DNA of 55,817 nucleotides from positions 1 through 55,817 of the forward strand of contig NZ_AVAQ01000011.1 in assembly GCF_000463075.2 (NCBI RefSeq), given 5' to 3'. Below, piece by piece: positions 8,006 through 17,921 of the stretch (positions are counted from its first letter, which is position 1; every line of letters starts with the position of its first letter). This DNA comes from Lactiplantibacillus plantarum EGD-AQ4. GTDB lineage: Bacteria; Bacillota; Bacilli; Lactobacillales; Lactobacillaceae. A program made the translations under genes and the position numbers. The notes beneath the pieces were generated by a model, which saw nothing but the letters and a program-made list of their open reading frames with translations, did no database searches and was not told the origin of the DNA.

Positions 8006-9142
8006 ATGAGCAAAGTGTTAAAACATGCCATCATTTATACGGGGTTAGAAAAAATTGATGACGGCTACATTCGTTTCGGTAAGGAAATTGAAGCGGTTGG
8101 TCCAATGGATGAATACGTGGCCCAACCAGACGATGATATCGAATTTGTGAGTGGTAAGACGATTGTACCGGGCTTTATCGATGTTCATAGCCATGGTGGT
8201 TATAGTTTTGATTCAATGGACGGGAATCCAGCTGAAATTAACGAAATGGTTAATGATATGGTTGCCCGTGAAGGGATTACGTCATATTTCTGCACGACGA
8301 TGACCCAGTCCAACGAAAACTTAGATCATTCGATGGAAGGCATCAATAAGGCGGCCGAAGAAAATCCAGTGATCCAAGGGGTTCATTTGGAAGGCCCATT
8401 CATTTCTGCCACGTTTAAAGGCGCCCAACCAGAAAAGTACATTAAGAATCCTAACGTTGACTTACTGGACAACTGGAACAAGTTATCCGGTGGTCGCGTC
8501 AAGTTAATCACTTACGCACCAGAAGATCCTGGTTCGCGTGAATTCGAAAAGTATTGCTTGGAAAACGGTATCGTGCCTTCAGTTGGACACAGTAACGCGA
8601 CTCGTGAACAATTATTAGCAAGTAAGGCGACCCACGTCACTCATTTATACAACGCGCAACGTGAATTTAAGCACCGCGAACCAGGGGTTACTGGCCATGC
8701 CATGCTTGAAAACAACATGTATTGCGAATTGATTTGTGATGGCTTCCATATCGTTCCAGATATGATCAAGTTAGCCTATGAACAAAAAGGGGTCGACCGG
8801 ATCGAATTAGTCACTGATTCAATGCGTGCCAAGGGTGAACCCGATGGCATTAGTGAATTAGGTGGCCAAAAAGTGATCGTTAAGGATGGTCAAGCACGCC
8901 TTGAAGAAGGTAACTTGGCTGGTTCCGTCTTAACATTTATCAACGCCTTCAAGAATATTCAGAAATTCACTGGCTGTGGCATTGCGGAAGCCGTTAAAAT
9001 GGCCTCAGTTAACCAAGCACGTGAATTTGGATTAACAAAGAAGGGCACTTTGGAAGCCGGTAAGGACGCGGATATCAACATCCTGGACGGCAACCAAGAT
9101 TTAGTCGCAACTTATAGCTACGGTAAAAAAGCAGCTAAATAA
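8006..9142 (+). CDS. nagA: N-acetylglucosamine-6-phosphate deacetylase
   Basis: Converts GlcNAc-6-P to glucosamine-6-P plus acetate, feeding amino sugars and recycled peptidoglycan into glycolysis or wall synthesis. The 378-residue amidohydrolase has DVHSHGGYSFD near residue 57 (metal-binding HxH), HLEGPFIS near 125, GHSNATREQ and THLYNAQ with the metal/substrate histidines, HIVPDMIKL, and catalytic Asp in VTDSMRAKG. The ATG at 8006 follows AAGGAGG with 8-base spacing; an in-frame TTG at 8000 is too close to the ribosome site. It is expressed with the GntR regulator that starts 24 bases later. Confidence 0.96.
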   Translation: MSKVLKHAIIYTGLEKIDDGYIRFGKEIEAVGPMDEYVAQPDDDIEFVSGKTIVPGFIDVHSHGGYSFDSMDGNPAEINEMVNDMVAREGITSYFCTTMTQSNENLDHSMEGINKAAEENPVIQGVHLEGPFISATFKGAQPEKYIKNPNVDLLDNWNKLSGGRVKLITYAPEDPGSREFEKYCLENGIVPSVGHSNATREQLLASKATHVTHLYNAQREFKHREPGVTGHAMLENNMYCELICDGFHIVPDMIKLAYEQKGVDRIELVTDSMRAKGEPDGISELGGQKVIVKDGQARLEEGNLAGSVLTFINAFKNIQKFTGCGIAEAVKMASVNQAREFGLTKKGTLEAGKDADINILDGNQDLVATYSYGKKAAK

Positions 9143-9165
9143 ATTAGAAGTAAGGGATGAGTACC

Positions 9166-9867
9166 ATGAGTTCGCCAATTTATATTCAAATCCACAACCA
9201 AATTAAGCAGGCGATTGAAGCAGGTCGGTGGGCCGTTGGTGACCGGATTCCGTCTGAACGGGAACTAGCCGGTCAGTTCGATGTGAGTCGGATGACCCTT
9301 CGGCAAGCAATCCAAACGTTGGTTGACGAAGGAATATTAGAGCGGCGAGTCGGCGCCGGCACGTTTGTCGCCAACCAAAAGGTGCAAGAAAAGATGTCCG
9401 GTGTCACCAGTTTTACTGATTTAATGCTGGCTCAAGGCAAAGTCCCATCGAGTAAAACGATTTCCTACCACGTGACCAGTCCGTCACTATCCGAAAGTGA
9501 AAAGCTGGCCCTGAAAGGCAACGAACAAGTGCTACGGATGGAACGGATTCGCTACGGCGATGATATCCCAATTTGCTTCGAGGTCGCAACGGTGCCAGAA
9601 CGGCTCGTTAAGCAATTTACGAAGGATGAAATCACCAGTTCGCTATACCGGACATTAGAAGAAAAAGCGAGTTTGATGCCCGGCAAGGCCCAACAAACGG
9701 TTTCGGCGATGTCGGCGTCCGAACGAATCGCGGAATATTTATCCGTTCGGCGGGGTGATGCGCTCTTACGATTACGTCAAATTTCGTATTTACAAACGGG
9801 TGAACCGTTCGAGTACGTGCGCACGCAATATGTGGGCAACCGGTTTGAATTTTATCTCGAAAAGTAA
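9166..9867 (+). CDS. nagR: GntR/HutC-family transcriptional regulator, probably NagR-like
   Basis: A 233-residue cytoplasmic DNA-binding repressor. Residues 1-70 form a GntR winged helix (YIQIHNQIKQAIEAGRW, then IPSERELAGQFDVSRMTLRQ and the GAGTFVA end). The rest is a UTRA effector domain, typical of the HutC subfamily whose NagR/YvoA members bind glucosamine-6-P or GlcNAc-6-P. The neighbouring nagA and the palindrome in the nagA promoter support this role. ATG 9166 is preferred (AAGGG about 9 bases upstream); ATG 9157 overlaps that site. The exact effector is inference. Confidence 0.85.
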   Translation: MSSPIYIQIHNQIKQAIEAGRWAVGDRIPSERELAGQFDVSRMTLRQAIQTLVDEGILERRVGAGTFVANQKVQEKMSGVTSFTDLMLAQGKVPSSKTISYHVTSPSLSESEKLALKGNEQVLRMERIRYGDDIPICFEVATVPERLVKQFTKDEITSSLYRTLEEKASLMPGKAQQTVSAMSASERIAEYLSVRRGDALLRLRQISYLQTGEPFEYVRTQYVGNRFEFYLEK

Positions 9868-9923
9868 CCAGTGACGTGCTAACTTAGCGGTTAAATCGTG
9901 ACGATTGGTGAAAAGGTCAAAAT

Positions 9924-9963
9924 AAATAGCTCGGCTAGAAATTAATCTAGTCGAGCTATTTTG
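9924..9963. terminator. terminator after the nagA-GntR operon
   Basis: AAATAGCTCGGCTAGA pairs with TCTAGTCGAGCTATTT (16 bp with one G-U) and is followed by TTTTG. It may also act on the opposite strand. Confidence 0.88.
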
Positions 9964-10005
9964 ATACCCAAAATATATGCCCCACTCATCAGTTAGACTG
10001 ATTGA

Positions 10006-10743
10006 CTAGTGGGCTTGTTGCCGAGCGATTTTTTTGACCAGCCGCAAGTAACGGGGCAAAACTAGCATGCGCTTGAAACGCGTCGGTTCTTGAATCAAGC
10101 GGTACAGCCATTCGATATGGTGTTTTTGCCAGAATAGCGGCGCGCGTTTGACCGCACCTGCAATCACGTCGAAGCTACCGCCAACGCCCATCCAGAGTGC
10201 ATCGACACGTTGTCGATATTGCGCAATGAAGAATTCCTGCTTGGGAAAGCCAGTTGCGACAAAGATCATGTCCGGCTGGGCGGCAACGATCTCATCCACG
10301 ACGGCCTGTTCGTCATCATAATAGCCGTCCCGAGCACCAGCGACGACGATTCCAGGATAGTCGCGCTGAACGATGGTCGCGACTTGTTGTAAGACGGCTG
10401 GTTTGGCGCCTAACAAAAAGATGCGTTGGTGCTGTTGACCACCCCACTTCAACAACGTTAATAGCGTGTCGTAGCCGGTAATCCGTTCTGGCAATGGCGT
10501 GCCCAGAATCTGTGCGCCTTGGATGACGCCGATACCGTCGGGCGTAATATAATCGGCTTGAGTGAGCACCCGCTGATAATCGGGATGTTCACGGGCATAC
10601 ATCAGAATTTCAGGATTAGCGGTCACCACGAACCGGTTGTGGTGGGCCAAAATATCCGTTTGGAGTTGCTGGACGAAGCCAGCGTTAGTTGTCTTGATAA
10701 ACGGGACGTTTAAGATGGCAACCGTGTCAAAGGGTGCTGACAT
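10006..10743 (-). CDS. tagA: WecB/TagA/CpsF-family glycosyltransferase
   Basis: TagA-type enzymes add N-acetylmannosamine to undecaprenyl-diphospho-GlcNAc, the first committed step of the wall teichoic acid linkage unit, at the inner membrane face. The 245-residue protein matches the family from end to end: VVTANPEILMYARE with the catalytic-type Asp in YITPDGIGVIQG, ERITGYDTLLTL, FLLGAKPAVLQQV, MIFVATGFPKQEFFI, and GVGGSFDVIAGAVKRAP followed by WLYRLIQEP. The start ATG follows GAGG on the minus strand. An imperfect hairpin at 9981-10013 overlaps the stop and may help termination. It stands alone between nagA-nagR and pncB, so the wall role rests on the family. Confidence 0.9.
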   Translation of the reverse strand: MSAPFDTVAILNVPFIKTTNAGFVQQLQTDILAHHNRFVVTANPEILMYAREHPDYQRVLTQADYITPDGIGVIQGAQILGTPLPERITGYDTLLTLLKWGGQQHQRIFLLGAKPAVLQQVATIVQRDYPGIVVAGARDGYYDDEQAVVDEIVAAQPDMIFVATGFPKQEFFIAQYRQRVDALWMGVGGSFDVIAGAVKRAPLFWQKHHIEWLYRLIQEPTRFKRMLVLPRYLRLVKKIARQQAH

Positions 10744-10837
10744 AAGGAACCTCGCTTTCTAATCATAATTAAAGTATAGGTAAATCACGGAATTCTGCAA
10801 CTTTTTGAGTGCTTAAGCGCATTCCTTTTATAAAAAA

Positions 10838-10846
10838 TGCTAAAAT
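10838..10846 (+). promoter_or_regulatory. extended -10 promoter of pncB-nadE
   Basis: TGCTAAAAT (10838-10846) is an extended -10 element about 55 bases before pncB. No good -35 is visible at the proper distance. Confidence 0.45.
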
Positions 10847-10900
10847 AGGCTTAACTTACTGTAAATACGGTTATTACCTACGAAATGGAGAATTATACTC

Positions 10901-12379
10901 ATGACGCAAATCTATCCGGATGATAGTTTCACCTTGCATACGGATGCTTATCAGATCAACATGATCCAAACCTACTGGGAACAAGGAATTCATAACAAGC
11001 ATGCGGTGTTTGAAGTGTTCTTCCGTAAGATGCCGTTCCAAAATGGTTACGCGGTGTTTGCGGGTCTGGAACGAGTAGTTAATTATATCAATCATTTACA
11101 TTTTACGGCAACCGACATCGCGTACTTACGCGAACTCGGTGGTTATTCAGATGGCTTTTTGGATTATTTGAAGAATTTTAAATTCGATGCCACGATTCGG
11201 GCCGTTCGTGAAGGCGACCTAGTCTTCAACAACGAACCGCTCTTACAAGTCGAAGGACCACTGGCAACCTGCCAATTGATTGAAACGGCGTTATTAAATA
11301 TTATCAATTATCAGACGTTGATTGCGACGAAAGCGGCGCGAATCAAGTCGGTCGTTGGTGAAGACGGCTTGCTAGAATTTGGCACGCGGCGTGCCCAAGA
11401 ATTTGACGCGGCGATTTGGGGCACCCGGGCCGCATACATTGGTGGCTTCGATGCCACGAGTAACGTGCGGGCCGGCAAAATCTTCGGTATTCCAATCAGC
11501 GGGACGCACGCACACGCGCTCGTGCAGACTTATCGCAATGATTATGAAGCGTTCAAAGCGTACGCCGAAACACACCACAACTGTGTCTTCTTGGTCGATA
11601 CGTACGATACGTTACGTAGCGGGGTGCCAAGTGCGATTCGGGTGGCCAAGGAAATGGGCGACAAGATCAATTTCCAAGGCGTCCGCATTGATAGCGGTGA
11701 TATGGCGTACTTGTCCAAACGGGTGCGGGAACAACTGGACCAAGCTGGTTTTCCAGATGCCAAGATTTATGCTTCGAACGATTTAGACGAAAAGACGATT
11801 CAAAACTTGAAGATGCAAGGCGCTAAAATCAGTGTCTGGGGTGTCGGAACCAAGCTGATTACGGCGTTTGATCAACCAGCGCTGGGGGCCGTCTACAAGA
11901 TGGTCTCGATTGAAAATGATCACCACCAGATGGTCGATACGATCAAACTTTCGAATAACGCAGAAAAAGTTTCAACGCCGGGCCAAAAGCAGGTGTGGCG
12001 GATTACGAAACGCGCGGATGGCAAGTCTGAAGGCGATTACGTGACCTTGTATGATGAAGATCCTCGTAACGAAGAGTCGATTTACATGTTCCATCCAAGC
12101 TACACGTATATCAACAAAACGGTCAGTGACTTTGACGCGCGACCACTGCTCGTGCCAATTTATGACCGGGGCCAACAAGTTTATCAATTGCCGACCTTGG
12201 ATGAAATTCGTCAGTATTCGTTTGAAAGTCTGGATGCCTTGTGGGACGAGTACAAACGTGACCTGAACCCTCAGGATTACCCAGTCGACTTGTCACAGAA
12301 GCTGTATGACCATAAAATGAATATTATTAATACGGTCAGAGACTATGTTAACCATAAAGATGAGGAAGGAGCCTACTAA
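10901..12379 (+). CDS. pncB: nicotinate phosphoribosyltransferase
   Basis: Joins nicotinic acid to PRPP to give nicotinate mononucleotide, the entry step of NAD salvage in the cytoplasm. The 492-residue protein starts with [20 protein letters not shown] and keeps the family segments [28 protein letters not shown] with the phosphoribosyl-binding arginines, [12 protein letters not shown] with the phosphorylatable-type histidine, and [11 protein letters not shown] and [10 protein letters not shown]. The length is typical. Its stop overlaps the nadE start by one base (TAATG), so the two are translationally coupled. With nadE it covers both ends of the nicotinate-to-NAD path; the nadD adenylyltransferase is elsewhere. 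Confidence 0.96.
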   Translation: MTQIYPDDSFTLHTDAYQINMIQTYWEQGIHNKHAVFEVFFRKMPFQNGYAVFAGLERVVNYINHLHFTATDIAYLRELGGYSDGFLDYLKNFKFDATIRAVREGDLVFNNEPLLQVEGPLATCQLIETALLNIINYQTLIATKAARIKSVVGEDGLLEFGTRRAQEFDAAIWGTRAAYIGGFDATSNVRAGKIFGIPISGTHAHALVQTYRNDYEAFKAYAETHHNCVFLVDTYDTLRSGVPSAIRVAKEMGDKINFQGVRIDSGDMAYLSKRVREQLDQAGFPDAKIYASNDLDEKTIQNLKMQGAKISVWGVGTKLITAFDQPALGAVYKMVSIENDHHQMVDTIKLSNNAEKVSTPGQKQVWRITKRADGKSEGDYVTLYDEDPRNEESIYMFHPSYTYINKTVSDFDARPLLVPIYDRGQQVYQLPTLDEIRQYSFESLDALWDEYKRDLNPQDYPVDLSQKLYDHKMNIINTVRDYVNHKDEEGAY

Positions 12380-13206
12380 TGCGGGCATTACAAGCTGAAA
12401 TTATCAAAGCGTTACATGTAGCACCAACGATTGATCCAGAAACCGAAATTCGGCGGAGTGTGGACTTTTTAAAAGCCTATCTCAAGAAAAACACGTTTTT
12501 GAAGAGTTACGTCCTCGGCATTTCAGGCGGGCAAGACTCGACCTTAGCTGGTAAATTAACGCAGATGGCAATCACCGAAATGCGCCAAGAGACGGGCGAT
12601 GACAGTTACCAATTTATCGCCGTCCGGTTACCATACGGCAATCAAGCGGATGAAGCGGATGCGATGGCAGCGATTGACTTCATGCAAGCTGACGTGACCG
12701 ATCGGGTTGACATTCAACCAGCAACGGATGCGATGGTCACGGCGCTTGAAGCCAACCAACTGACGATTCACGATTTCAATAAGGGCAATATTAAAGCCCG
12801 TCAACGGATGATCGTTCAATACGGGATTGCAGGCGAGATGCACGGGGCGGTGGTCGGAACTGACCACGCTGCCGAAGCCGTGACTGGTTTTTATACCAAA
12901 TATGGTGACGGGGGCGCGGACGTGGTGCCACTCTGGCGGCTCAACAAACGGCAGGGGAAGCAATTGCTAGCAGCCCTGAATGCGCCTAAGCACTTGTACG
13001 ACAAAGTTCCAACTGCTGACCTAGAAGAAGACCGGCCAGCCTTACCTGATGAAGTTGCACTTGGTGTTCGTTATGATAACATCGACGATTACCTTGAAGG
13101 GCGGACCATCAGTGACGCGGCCGCAGAAAAAATCGAAGCCTGGTACTTGAAGACGGCCCACAAGCGGCACGCAGCCATTACGGTATTTGACGATTTCTGG
13201 AAGTAA
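12379..13206 (+). CDS. nadE: ammonia-dependent NAD synthetase
   Basis: Amidates deamido-NAD to NAD with ATP and ammonia, the last step of NAD formation. The 275-residue protein has the N-type ATP pyrophosphatase loop [16 protein letters not shown] near residue 45, then [27 protein letters not shown] and [21 protein letters not shown], matching the short NH3-dependent form without a glutaminase domain. It overlaps pncB by one base, with the ribosome site (GGAAGGAG) inside the end of pncB. A terminator follows. Confidence 0.96.
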   Translation: MRALQAEIIKALHVAPTIDPETEIRRSVDFLKAYLKKNTFLKSYVLGISGGQDSTLAGKLTQMAITEMRQETGDDSYQFIAVRLPYGNQADEADAMAAIDFMQADVTDRVDIQPATDAMVTALEANQLTIHDFNKGNIKARQRMIVQYGIAGEMHGAVVGTDHAAEAVTGFYTKYGDGGADVVPLWRLNKRQGKQLLAALNAPKHLYDKVPTADLEEDRPALPDEVALGVRYDNIDDYLEGRTISDAAAEKIEAWYLKTAHKRHAAITVFDDFWK

Positions 13207-13251
13207 TCCCAGTCCGTCTGATTATGACAATTGAGATTCAAACGATTAGTT

Positions 13252-13306
13252 AAAAACGAGATTCGGATGAGCCTTTTGAAGCGGCCCATGCGGATCTCGT
13301 TTTTTA
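13252..13306 (+). terminator. terminator after nadE
   Basis: AAAAACGAGATTCG pairs with CGGATCTCGTTTT around a longer loop, followed by T6. Confidence 0.75.
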
Positions 13307-13421
13307 GGTGCTAGTATTCAAACCAGTTATATCACAGGTTTATCTATTAGCGTTGGAACTGAAACGTGGCTTATTGTGAGCAAACGCAGATGCCCATGCT
13401 ATTTTTTGAAGCGTACTGGTT

Positions 13422-13879
13422 CTTAAGTTCAAATGCAGCCAGCTTAGACCCGCTGGAAGCAGTGCAAGTTACCGAAAACATGCAGTGGTAAGCTCGCCCT
13501 ATGCGGCTTTCAGGTATTCGAAAGGTAGATATATGCGGCCCCAACTTTTGTTGAACTAGTCGTTGATTCATAGTAAACAGTCGATTTAAAACTAACTGTG
13601 AGGCTAGTTTCTAACGATAGCTGAACAGCATTACCCATGTTTAACTTCTACGAACCAATTGATTCATTGAACTTTCTCTAGCCATCTGAGATAGCAAAGC
13701 ATCAAACTTTAAACAAAAACAATTCTGTCGTTCAACTTCAAGACAAGTTACCATTGAAATTTAGTGAACAATCTTCGGGCTAACTTCCCGGTATTGAGCC
13801 CCGGAAGTCGGAGTAGGATGAACAATGCTGACGAACATTACACCAACTAACTGGCACGTTTCAATCATGATCCATGACA
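13422..13879 (-). repeat. structured repeat family, copy A (reverse orientation, cores lost)
   Basis: On the minus strand this stretch has the element's left end (CATGATTGAAACGTGCC, then GTTCGTCAGC and CCGACTTCCGGGG) and its right end (CTTAAGTTCAAATGCAGCC on the plus strand). It is about 460 bp, against about 890 bp for copy B. Both internal folded cores seem to be missing. On the right side ATGCGGCTTTCAGG runs straight into TATTCGAAAGG, where the core sits in copies B and E. The rest of the gap from 13307 to 14122 has no gene; the middle is A+T rich and broken in all frames. Confidence 0.75.
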
Positions 13880-14122
13880 CCAATTCTCACACGCGTCATA
13901 TCATATCGGAACATGAATCATAAGCGCGTTCAGCCAGTTTATCCATCGATTGATACCGTTTTCGTGGCTTTGAGCTAATATAAGTATTAAAATTGAGATT
14001 AACAAAATAAGTAAGCATTTGACTGTACTAGAACAAGAACATCATAAGTTATCACGGCGTTGACGGTATAAAGTGCGCAGGAGTTGAAATCGTGTTATTG
14101 ATCGTTCAAGCGATTATTTTGC

Positions 14123-14151
14123 TAGACAGCCCCCATAGAATCTGTTATTCT
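14123..14151 (+). promoter_or_regulatory. promoter of the riboswitch-ATPase transcript
   Basis: TAGACA (14123-14128), a 17-base spacer and TATTCT (14146-14151), with TG one base before the -10. Transcription would start near 14158, just upstream of the putative aptamer. Confidence 0.6.
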
Positions 14152-14157
14152 TACGTT

Positions 14158-14290
14158 ACAATCATAAGGGAGTAACTAGCAGAGTCATTCTGCGGCAATA
14201 TCGTCAGCAAGAAGCCAATCCGGTATTGTCTTAAATAGTGAGACTTATGTATGTCCACACAATTTTGCGTGCATACATGAGTCTCATTTT
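14158..14290 (+). promoter_or_regulatory. putative Mn2+ (yybP-ykoY) riboswitch leader
   Basis: The leader has the layout of a yybP-ykoY manganese riboswitch. A loop-like AAGGGAGTAACTAGC comes early (the family has GGGGAGUAGC), then a hairpin GCAGAGTCATTCTGC, then CGTCAGCAAGAAGCC and CCGGTATTG, and finally a strong intrinsic terminator just before the gene. In lactic acid bacteria this riboswitch class is known upstream of calcium-type P-type ATPases that export Mn2+ (the yoaB type), which is what follows here. I assigned this by eye. The aptamer boundaries are approximate. Confidence 0.68.
14239..14290 (+). terminator. riboswitch expression-platform terminator
   Basis: TGAGACTTATGTATG pairs with CATACATGAGTCTCA (one bulge) around a loop of about 20 nt, followed by TTTTC. 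It lies inside the leader, about 55 bases before the ATPase start, so it must be conditional. Confidence 0.85.
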
Positions 14291-14344
14291 CTATCTGGAG
14301 AACATTTAGGAAGTGGGGCTCGGATGCCAGAAAAGGAGCATAAG

Positions 14345-16999
14345 ATGAGTACAAAACCTAAGTATCAACAGTCATTGCCAGCCATATATCAGGAGTTAGA
14401 AACTGATGAACATGGGTTGCAACAAAGCGCCGCTGCCCAACGGCTGGAACAATATGGTCCGAATGCGTTGAACCAGCAGAAGACCACGTCCCTGCTACAA
14501 AAATTTATCGCCCAATTCAAGGACTTCATGATTATCGTGTTGTTAGTGGCTGCCTTAATCGCCGCGTTTACCGGGGAAGCCGTTGATGCGGTCATCATCC
14601 TGTTAGTGGTTGTTTTGAACGCGATTTTTGGGGTTTTCCAAGAATCCAAAGCAGAAGAGGCCATCAACGCGTTGAAGGAGATGTCGGCGCCGGACGCCAC
14701 GGTGTTACGTGATGGTCAATTGCAAACGGTCAAGAGTGATGCGTTGGTCCCTGGGGATATCGTTTCCTTGGAAGCTGGTGACATTGTTCCAGCGGATTTG
14801 CGATTGATTGAAAGTGCGTCTCTCAAGGTGGAAGAATCCGCTCTGACCGGGGAATCTGTTCCGGTCGAAAAGCAGGCTGAAATGGTAGCTGATGGCGAAT
14901 TACCAATCGGTGACCGCTTGAACATGGCCTACATGAACAGTAACGTTACCTATGGTCGGGCAACGGGGATCGTGGTTGCTACTGGGATGCAGACTGAAGT
15001 GGGTCGAATCGCCGGCATGATTGAAGCCGCTGATGAAACGACGACGCCACTGCAAGCTAACTTGACCCAATTAGGGAAGTCGTTGACCATCTTGATTCTG
15101 GTCATCGCAGCTGTCGTCTTTGGAATTGGGATGTTGCGGGGCCAAGAGAGCCTGATCAACATGTTGCTCACGGCGATTTCGTTAGCGGTGGCGGCCATTC
15201 CAGAAGGGCTGCCCGCAATCGTTACGATTACCTTGGCTTTAGGAACCCAACGAATGGCCAAACGCCACGCCTTAGTTCGTAAGTTGCCAGCGGTTGAAAC
15301 GCTTGGTAGTACCGATATTATTGCTTCTGATAAGACCGGGACGTTGACACAAAATAAGATGACGGTTGAAAAGTTAGTTCTCAACCAGGAATTAGTCGAT
15401 GCCCGCACGACCGAATTACCGCTTGATAGCCACTTAGCACAAGTGATGATTTTAAGTAATGATACCAAGATCATGTCGGATGGTTTAGCTGGTGACCCGA
15501 CCGAAACGGCGCTGATTCAATACAACTTGGATCAAAACTACCCGGTCGACCAGTTATTAGAACAACGTCCGCGGGTCAACGAAGTACCGTTCGATTCAGA
15601 GCGGAAGTTGATGTCGACGGTTCATCCGCTGGAAGACGGCCGCTTCTTGGTCGCTGTTAAGGGTGCGCCAGATGAATTGCTCAAACGGGTGACGCAGGTC
15701 GAAACGAACGGCGAAGTTGAACCGTTAACTAAGACCAGTCGTGACCAAATCTTAAGTGTGAACCACGAATTAGCAACGCAAGCCTTACGAGTGCTCGCAT
15801 TTGCTTACAAAATCGTGACGTCGGTGCCCGCCACCGTTAATAGTGACACGCTCGAAAATGACTTGATTTTTGCCGGGATGGTCGGGATGATCGACCCTGA
15901 ACGGCCAGAAGTTGAACAAGCCGTTGCCGAAGCTAAGTCTGCTGGGATTCGCCCATTAATGATTACGGGTGACCACCGGGATACGGCTGAAGCCATTGCG
16001 GTTCGGTTGGGAATCATTGACGAGGGTGAAGACGATGCCGTGATTACTGGGGCAGAGTTGGATGCCATGAGTGATGATGAATTTGGTCAAAAAGTCGGGG
16101 ACTATTCCGTGTACGCCCGGGTTGCGCCAGAGCATAAGGTCCGAATCGTGAATGCTTGGCAAAAACGTGGGAAAGTCGTTGCCATGACGGGTGACGGTGT
16201 CAACGATGCGCCCGCCCTGAAAGCCGCTGATATCGGTATCGGGATGGGAATCACCGGGACTGAAGTTTCCAAAGGCGCCAGTGATATGGTCTTGGCGGAT
16301 GACAACTTCGCGACGATCGTGGTGGCCGTTGAAGAAGGGCGGAAAGTTTTCGCCAACATTCAAAAGGCCATCCAATACCTCTTGTCGGCCAACTTAGGTG
16401 AAGTCTTGACGCTGTTCGTCATGACGATGCTCGGCTGGCAGATTTTAGCACCCGTCCACATCTTGTGGATCAACTTGGTGACTGATACCTTGCCAGCGAT
16501 TGCGTTAGGGGTCGAACCAACTGAAAAGAACATTATGCAGCACAAGCCACGGGGCCGTAACTCGAACTTCTTCTCTGGTGGGGTCTTCAGTAGTATCATC
16601 TACCAGGGGCTGCTCGAAGGTGGGATCACGCTATTCGTTTACTGGATGGCGTTAACGTACCCAGTTCATGCAAGTGCTAGCTTGGCCCACGCGGATGCCT
16701 TAACGATGGCCTTCGCAACCTTGGGATTGATTCAATTGTTCCACGCCTTCAACTCGAAGTCGATTCACGAATCACTCTTCACGGTCGGCCTGTTCCGCAA
16801 CAAGTTCTTCAACTGGTCTATTCTAATCGCCTTTGTTATGTTGGCAATCACGATCGTTGTTCCTGGGTTGAACGGCTTATTCCACGTGACCCACTTGGAT
16901 GCTTACCAATGGGGAATCGTGGTTGCCGCCGCACTTTCAATGGTAATCATCGTTGAAATTGTTAAGTTCTTCCAACGTCGGCACATGCGGCGCGCCTAA
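14345..16999 (+). CDS. calcium-type P-type cation-transporting ATPase (probable Mn2+/Ca2+ exporter)
   Basis: An 884-residue membrane pump of the P2A (SERCA-like) class. An N-terminal cation-ATPase domain is followed by TM1-2 (about residues 55-105), the actuator loop with LTGESVPVEK, TM3-4 with PEGLPAIVTITLALGTQRMAKR, the phosphorylation site ASDKTGTLTQNKMTV, a nucleotide-binding domain (VAVKGAPDELLKR), the hinge MTGDGVNDAPALKAADIG, and TM5-10 with INLVTDTLPAIALG. The start ATG at 14345 follows AAGGAG by 6 bases; ATG 14324 lacks a ribosome site. The leader looks like a Mn2+ riboswitch, which argues for relief of manganese toxicity in a species that hoards Mn2+. Ca2+ export remains possible from sequence alone. 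Confidence 0.9.
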   Translation: MSTKPKYQQSLPAIYQELETDEHGLQQSAAAQRLEQYGPNALNQQKTTSLLQKFIAQFKDFMIIVLLVAALIAAFTGEAVDAVIILLVVVLNAIFGVFQESKAEEAINALKEMSAPDATVLRDGQLQTVKSDALVPGDIVSLEAGDIVPADLRLIESASLKVEESALTGESVPVEKQAEMVADGELPIGDRLNMAYMNSNVTYGRATGIVVATGMQTEVGRIAGMIEAADETTTPLQANLTQLGKSLTILILVIAAVVFGIGMLRGQESLINMLLTAISLAVAAIPEGLPAIVTITLALGTQRMAKRHALVRKLPAVETLGSTDIIASDKTGTLTQNKMTVEKLVLNQELVDARTTELPLDSHLAQVMILSNDTKIMSDGLAGDPTETALIQYNLDQNYPVDQLLEQRPRVNEVPFDSERKLMSTVHPLEDGRFLVAVKGAPDELLKRVTQVETNGEVEPLTKTSRDQILSVNHELATQALRVLAFAYKIVTSVPATVNSDTLENDLIFAGMVGMIDPERPEVEQAVAEAKSAGIRPLMITGDHRDTAEAIAVRLGIIDEGEDDAVITGAELDAMSDDEFGQKVGDYSVYARVAPEHKVRIVNAWQKRGKVVAMTGDGVNDAPALKAADIGIGMGITGTEVSKGASDMVLADDNFATIVVAVEEGRKVFANIQKAIQYLLSANLGEVLTLFVMTMLGWQILAPVHILWINLVTDTLPAIALGVEPTEKNIMQHKPRGRNSNFFSGGVFSSIIYQGLLEGGITLFVYWMALTYPVHASASLAHADALTMAFATLGLIQLFHAFNSKSIHESLFTVGLFRNKFFNWSILIAFVMLAITIVVPGLNGLFHVTHLDAYQWGIVVAAALSMVIIVEIVKFFQRRHMRRA

Positions 17000-17054
17000 T
17001 CCGCACAATTGGCGTAGAATGAGACTAACTAATTAATAGAAAAGAGTTCTAACC

Positions 17055-17489
17055 ATGAAAAAAGCAACGGTTCAAACGTATATGCCGGTTCTATCAAAGA
17101 TCATCGAAAGCACGGAAAAGATGGGGGAAGAATTGAATCCTTCGTTTGAAAAGCTCCGTAAAGCCATTGATGATGACGCAGTCGCCGAAATGGTACCCGC
17201 TGAGTTCAGCGATATCCAACTCGAATTCAGTGATGGCACGGAACAGTATGAACAGAATTTGGCCCAATTGAAAAAGGTCGGTGTTCCGGCACGATTGATT
17301 GGTCGGCACCGTAATTTGATCAACGCTTATGAAGCTTATACCAAGGCGTGCGCGGCTATGACGGCTAGCATGGACCTCGAAAATCAGGCCATTGATGTCG
17401 CTGCTTTTAACCAAGCGGAAAGCGACCAGGAAACTGAAATGGGCCGGATTTCGAACAACGTCCAACGCATTATGTCGACTGTGATGTAA
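17055..17489 (+). CDS. conserved helical hypothetical protein
   Basis: 144 residues, almost all predictable as amphipathic helix, with no signal peptide, membrane segment or cysteine motif. It is acidic and methionine-rich at the C-terminus (NNVQRIMSTVM). Codon use resembles its neighbours, and the ATG is preceded by AAAGAG, so it looks like a real gene. It starts 56 bases after the ATPase stop, possibly as the last gene of that riboswitch-controlled transcript, because no other promoter is obvious and a terminator follows it. I do not recognise the family. Confidence 0.7.
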   Translation: MKKATVQTYMPVLSKIIESTEKMGEELNPSFEKLRKAIDDDAVAEMVPAEFSDIQLEFSDGTEQYEQNLAQLKKVGVPARLIGRHRNLINAYEAYTKACAAMTASMDLENQAIDVAAFNQAESDQETEMGRISNNVQRIMSTVM

Positions 17490-17538
17490 GCTGGTTCGAT
17501 CGTATTCGTTCGGACGATCAAAAATTAAGCACGTCGTT

Positions 17539-17576
17539 AAACGCTCAGTAACGGTCCGCCGTTGCTGGGCGTTTTT
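17539..17576 (+). terminator. terminator after the ATPase / helical protein unit
   Basis: AAACGCTCAGTAACGG pairs with CCGTTGCTGGGCGTTT (with G-U pairs) around TCCG, followed by a T run. Confidence 0.88.
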
Positions 17577-17921
17577 GGGCGCTGTGTCAAATGGCGTTGC
17601 TAGAGAACCGCTTTAGGAAGTATCTGGATTCAAATTGGTCTAGGACCTTTTTTGGTACAACCGTTTTTCAAGTCCACCATCAATTGTTTTGGCGGTGGGG
17701 ACGCGGAAAATCGGACCAAAACGCGTATAATATAATAGAACGTCAGATGGCAAAAACTGCCGAAATTTTGCGACTGGTTATCGGCTGAGACGAGTCGAAC
17801 CGCAGTCGTTCAATGTTAGTGGCTGTTGTTCGTAACGGCTGTCTAGGTTGTTAGTCGAATCTAGTGGCGGCTACCGGCCATCTTGATGGTGAGTGATGAG
17901 ATTAAAAGATTGGGTGAAATA
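17577..17921. other. intergenic stretch upstream of tex
   Basis: No convincing gene. It holds a TATAAT at 17726-17731 (a second one overlaps at 17731) that could be the tex promoter, though without a clear -35, and a small palindrome GGTCTAGGACC followed by T6 near 17637-17653. Initiation codons upstream of 17922 (TTG 17883, ATG 17886) are in frame with tex but have no good ribosome site. Confidence 0.45.

Noticed and set aside
17591-17788. Short plus-strand frame upstream of tex
   Set aside because: No ribosome site, atypical codons, and it overlaps the likely tex promoter.
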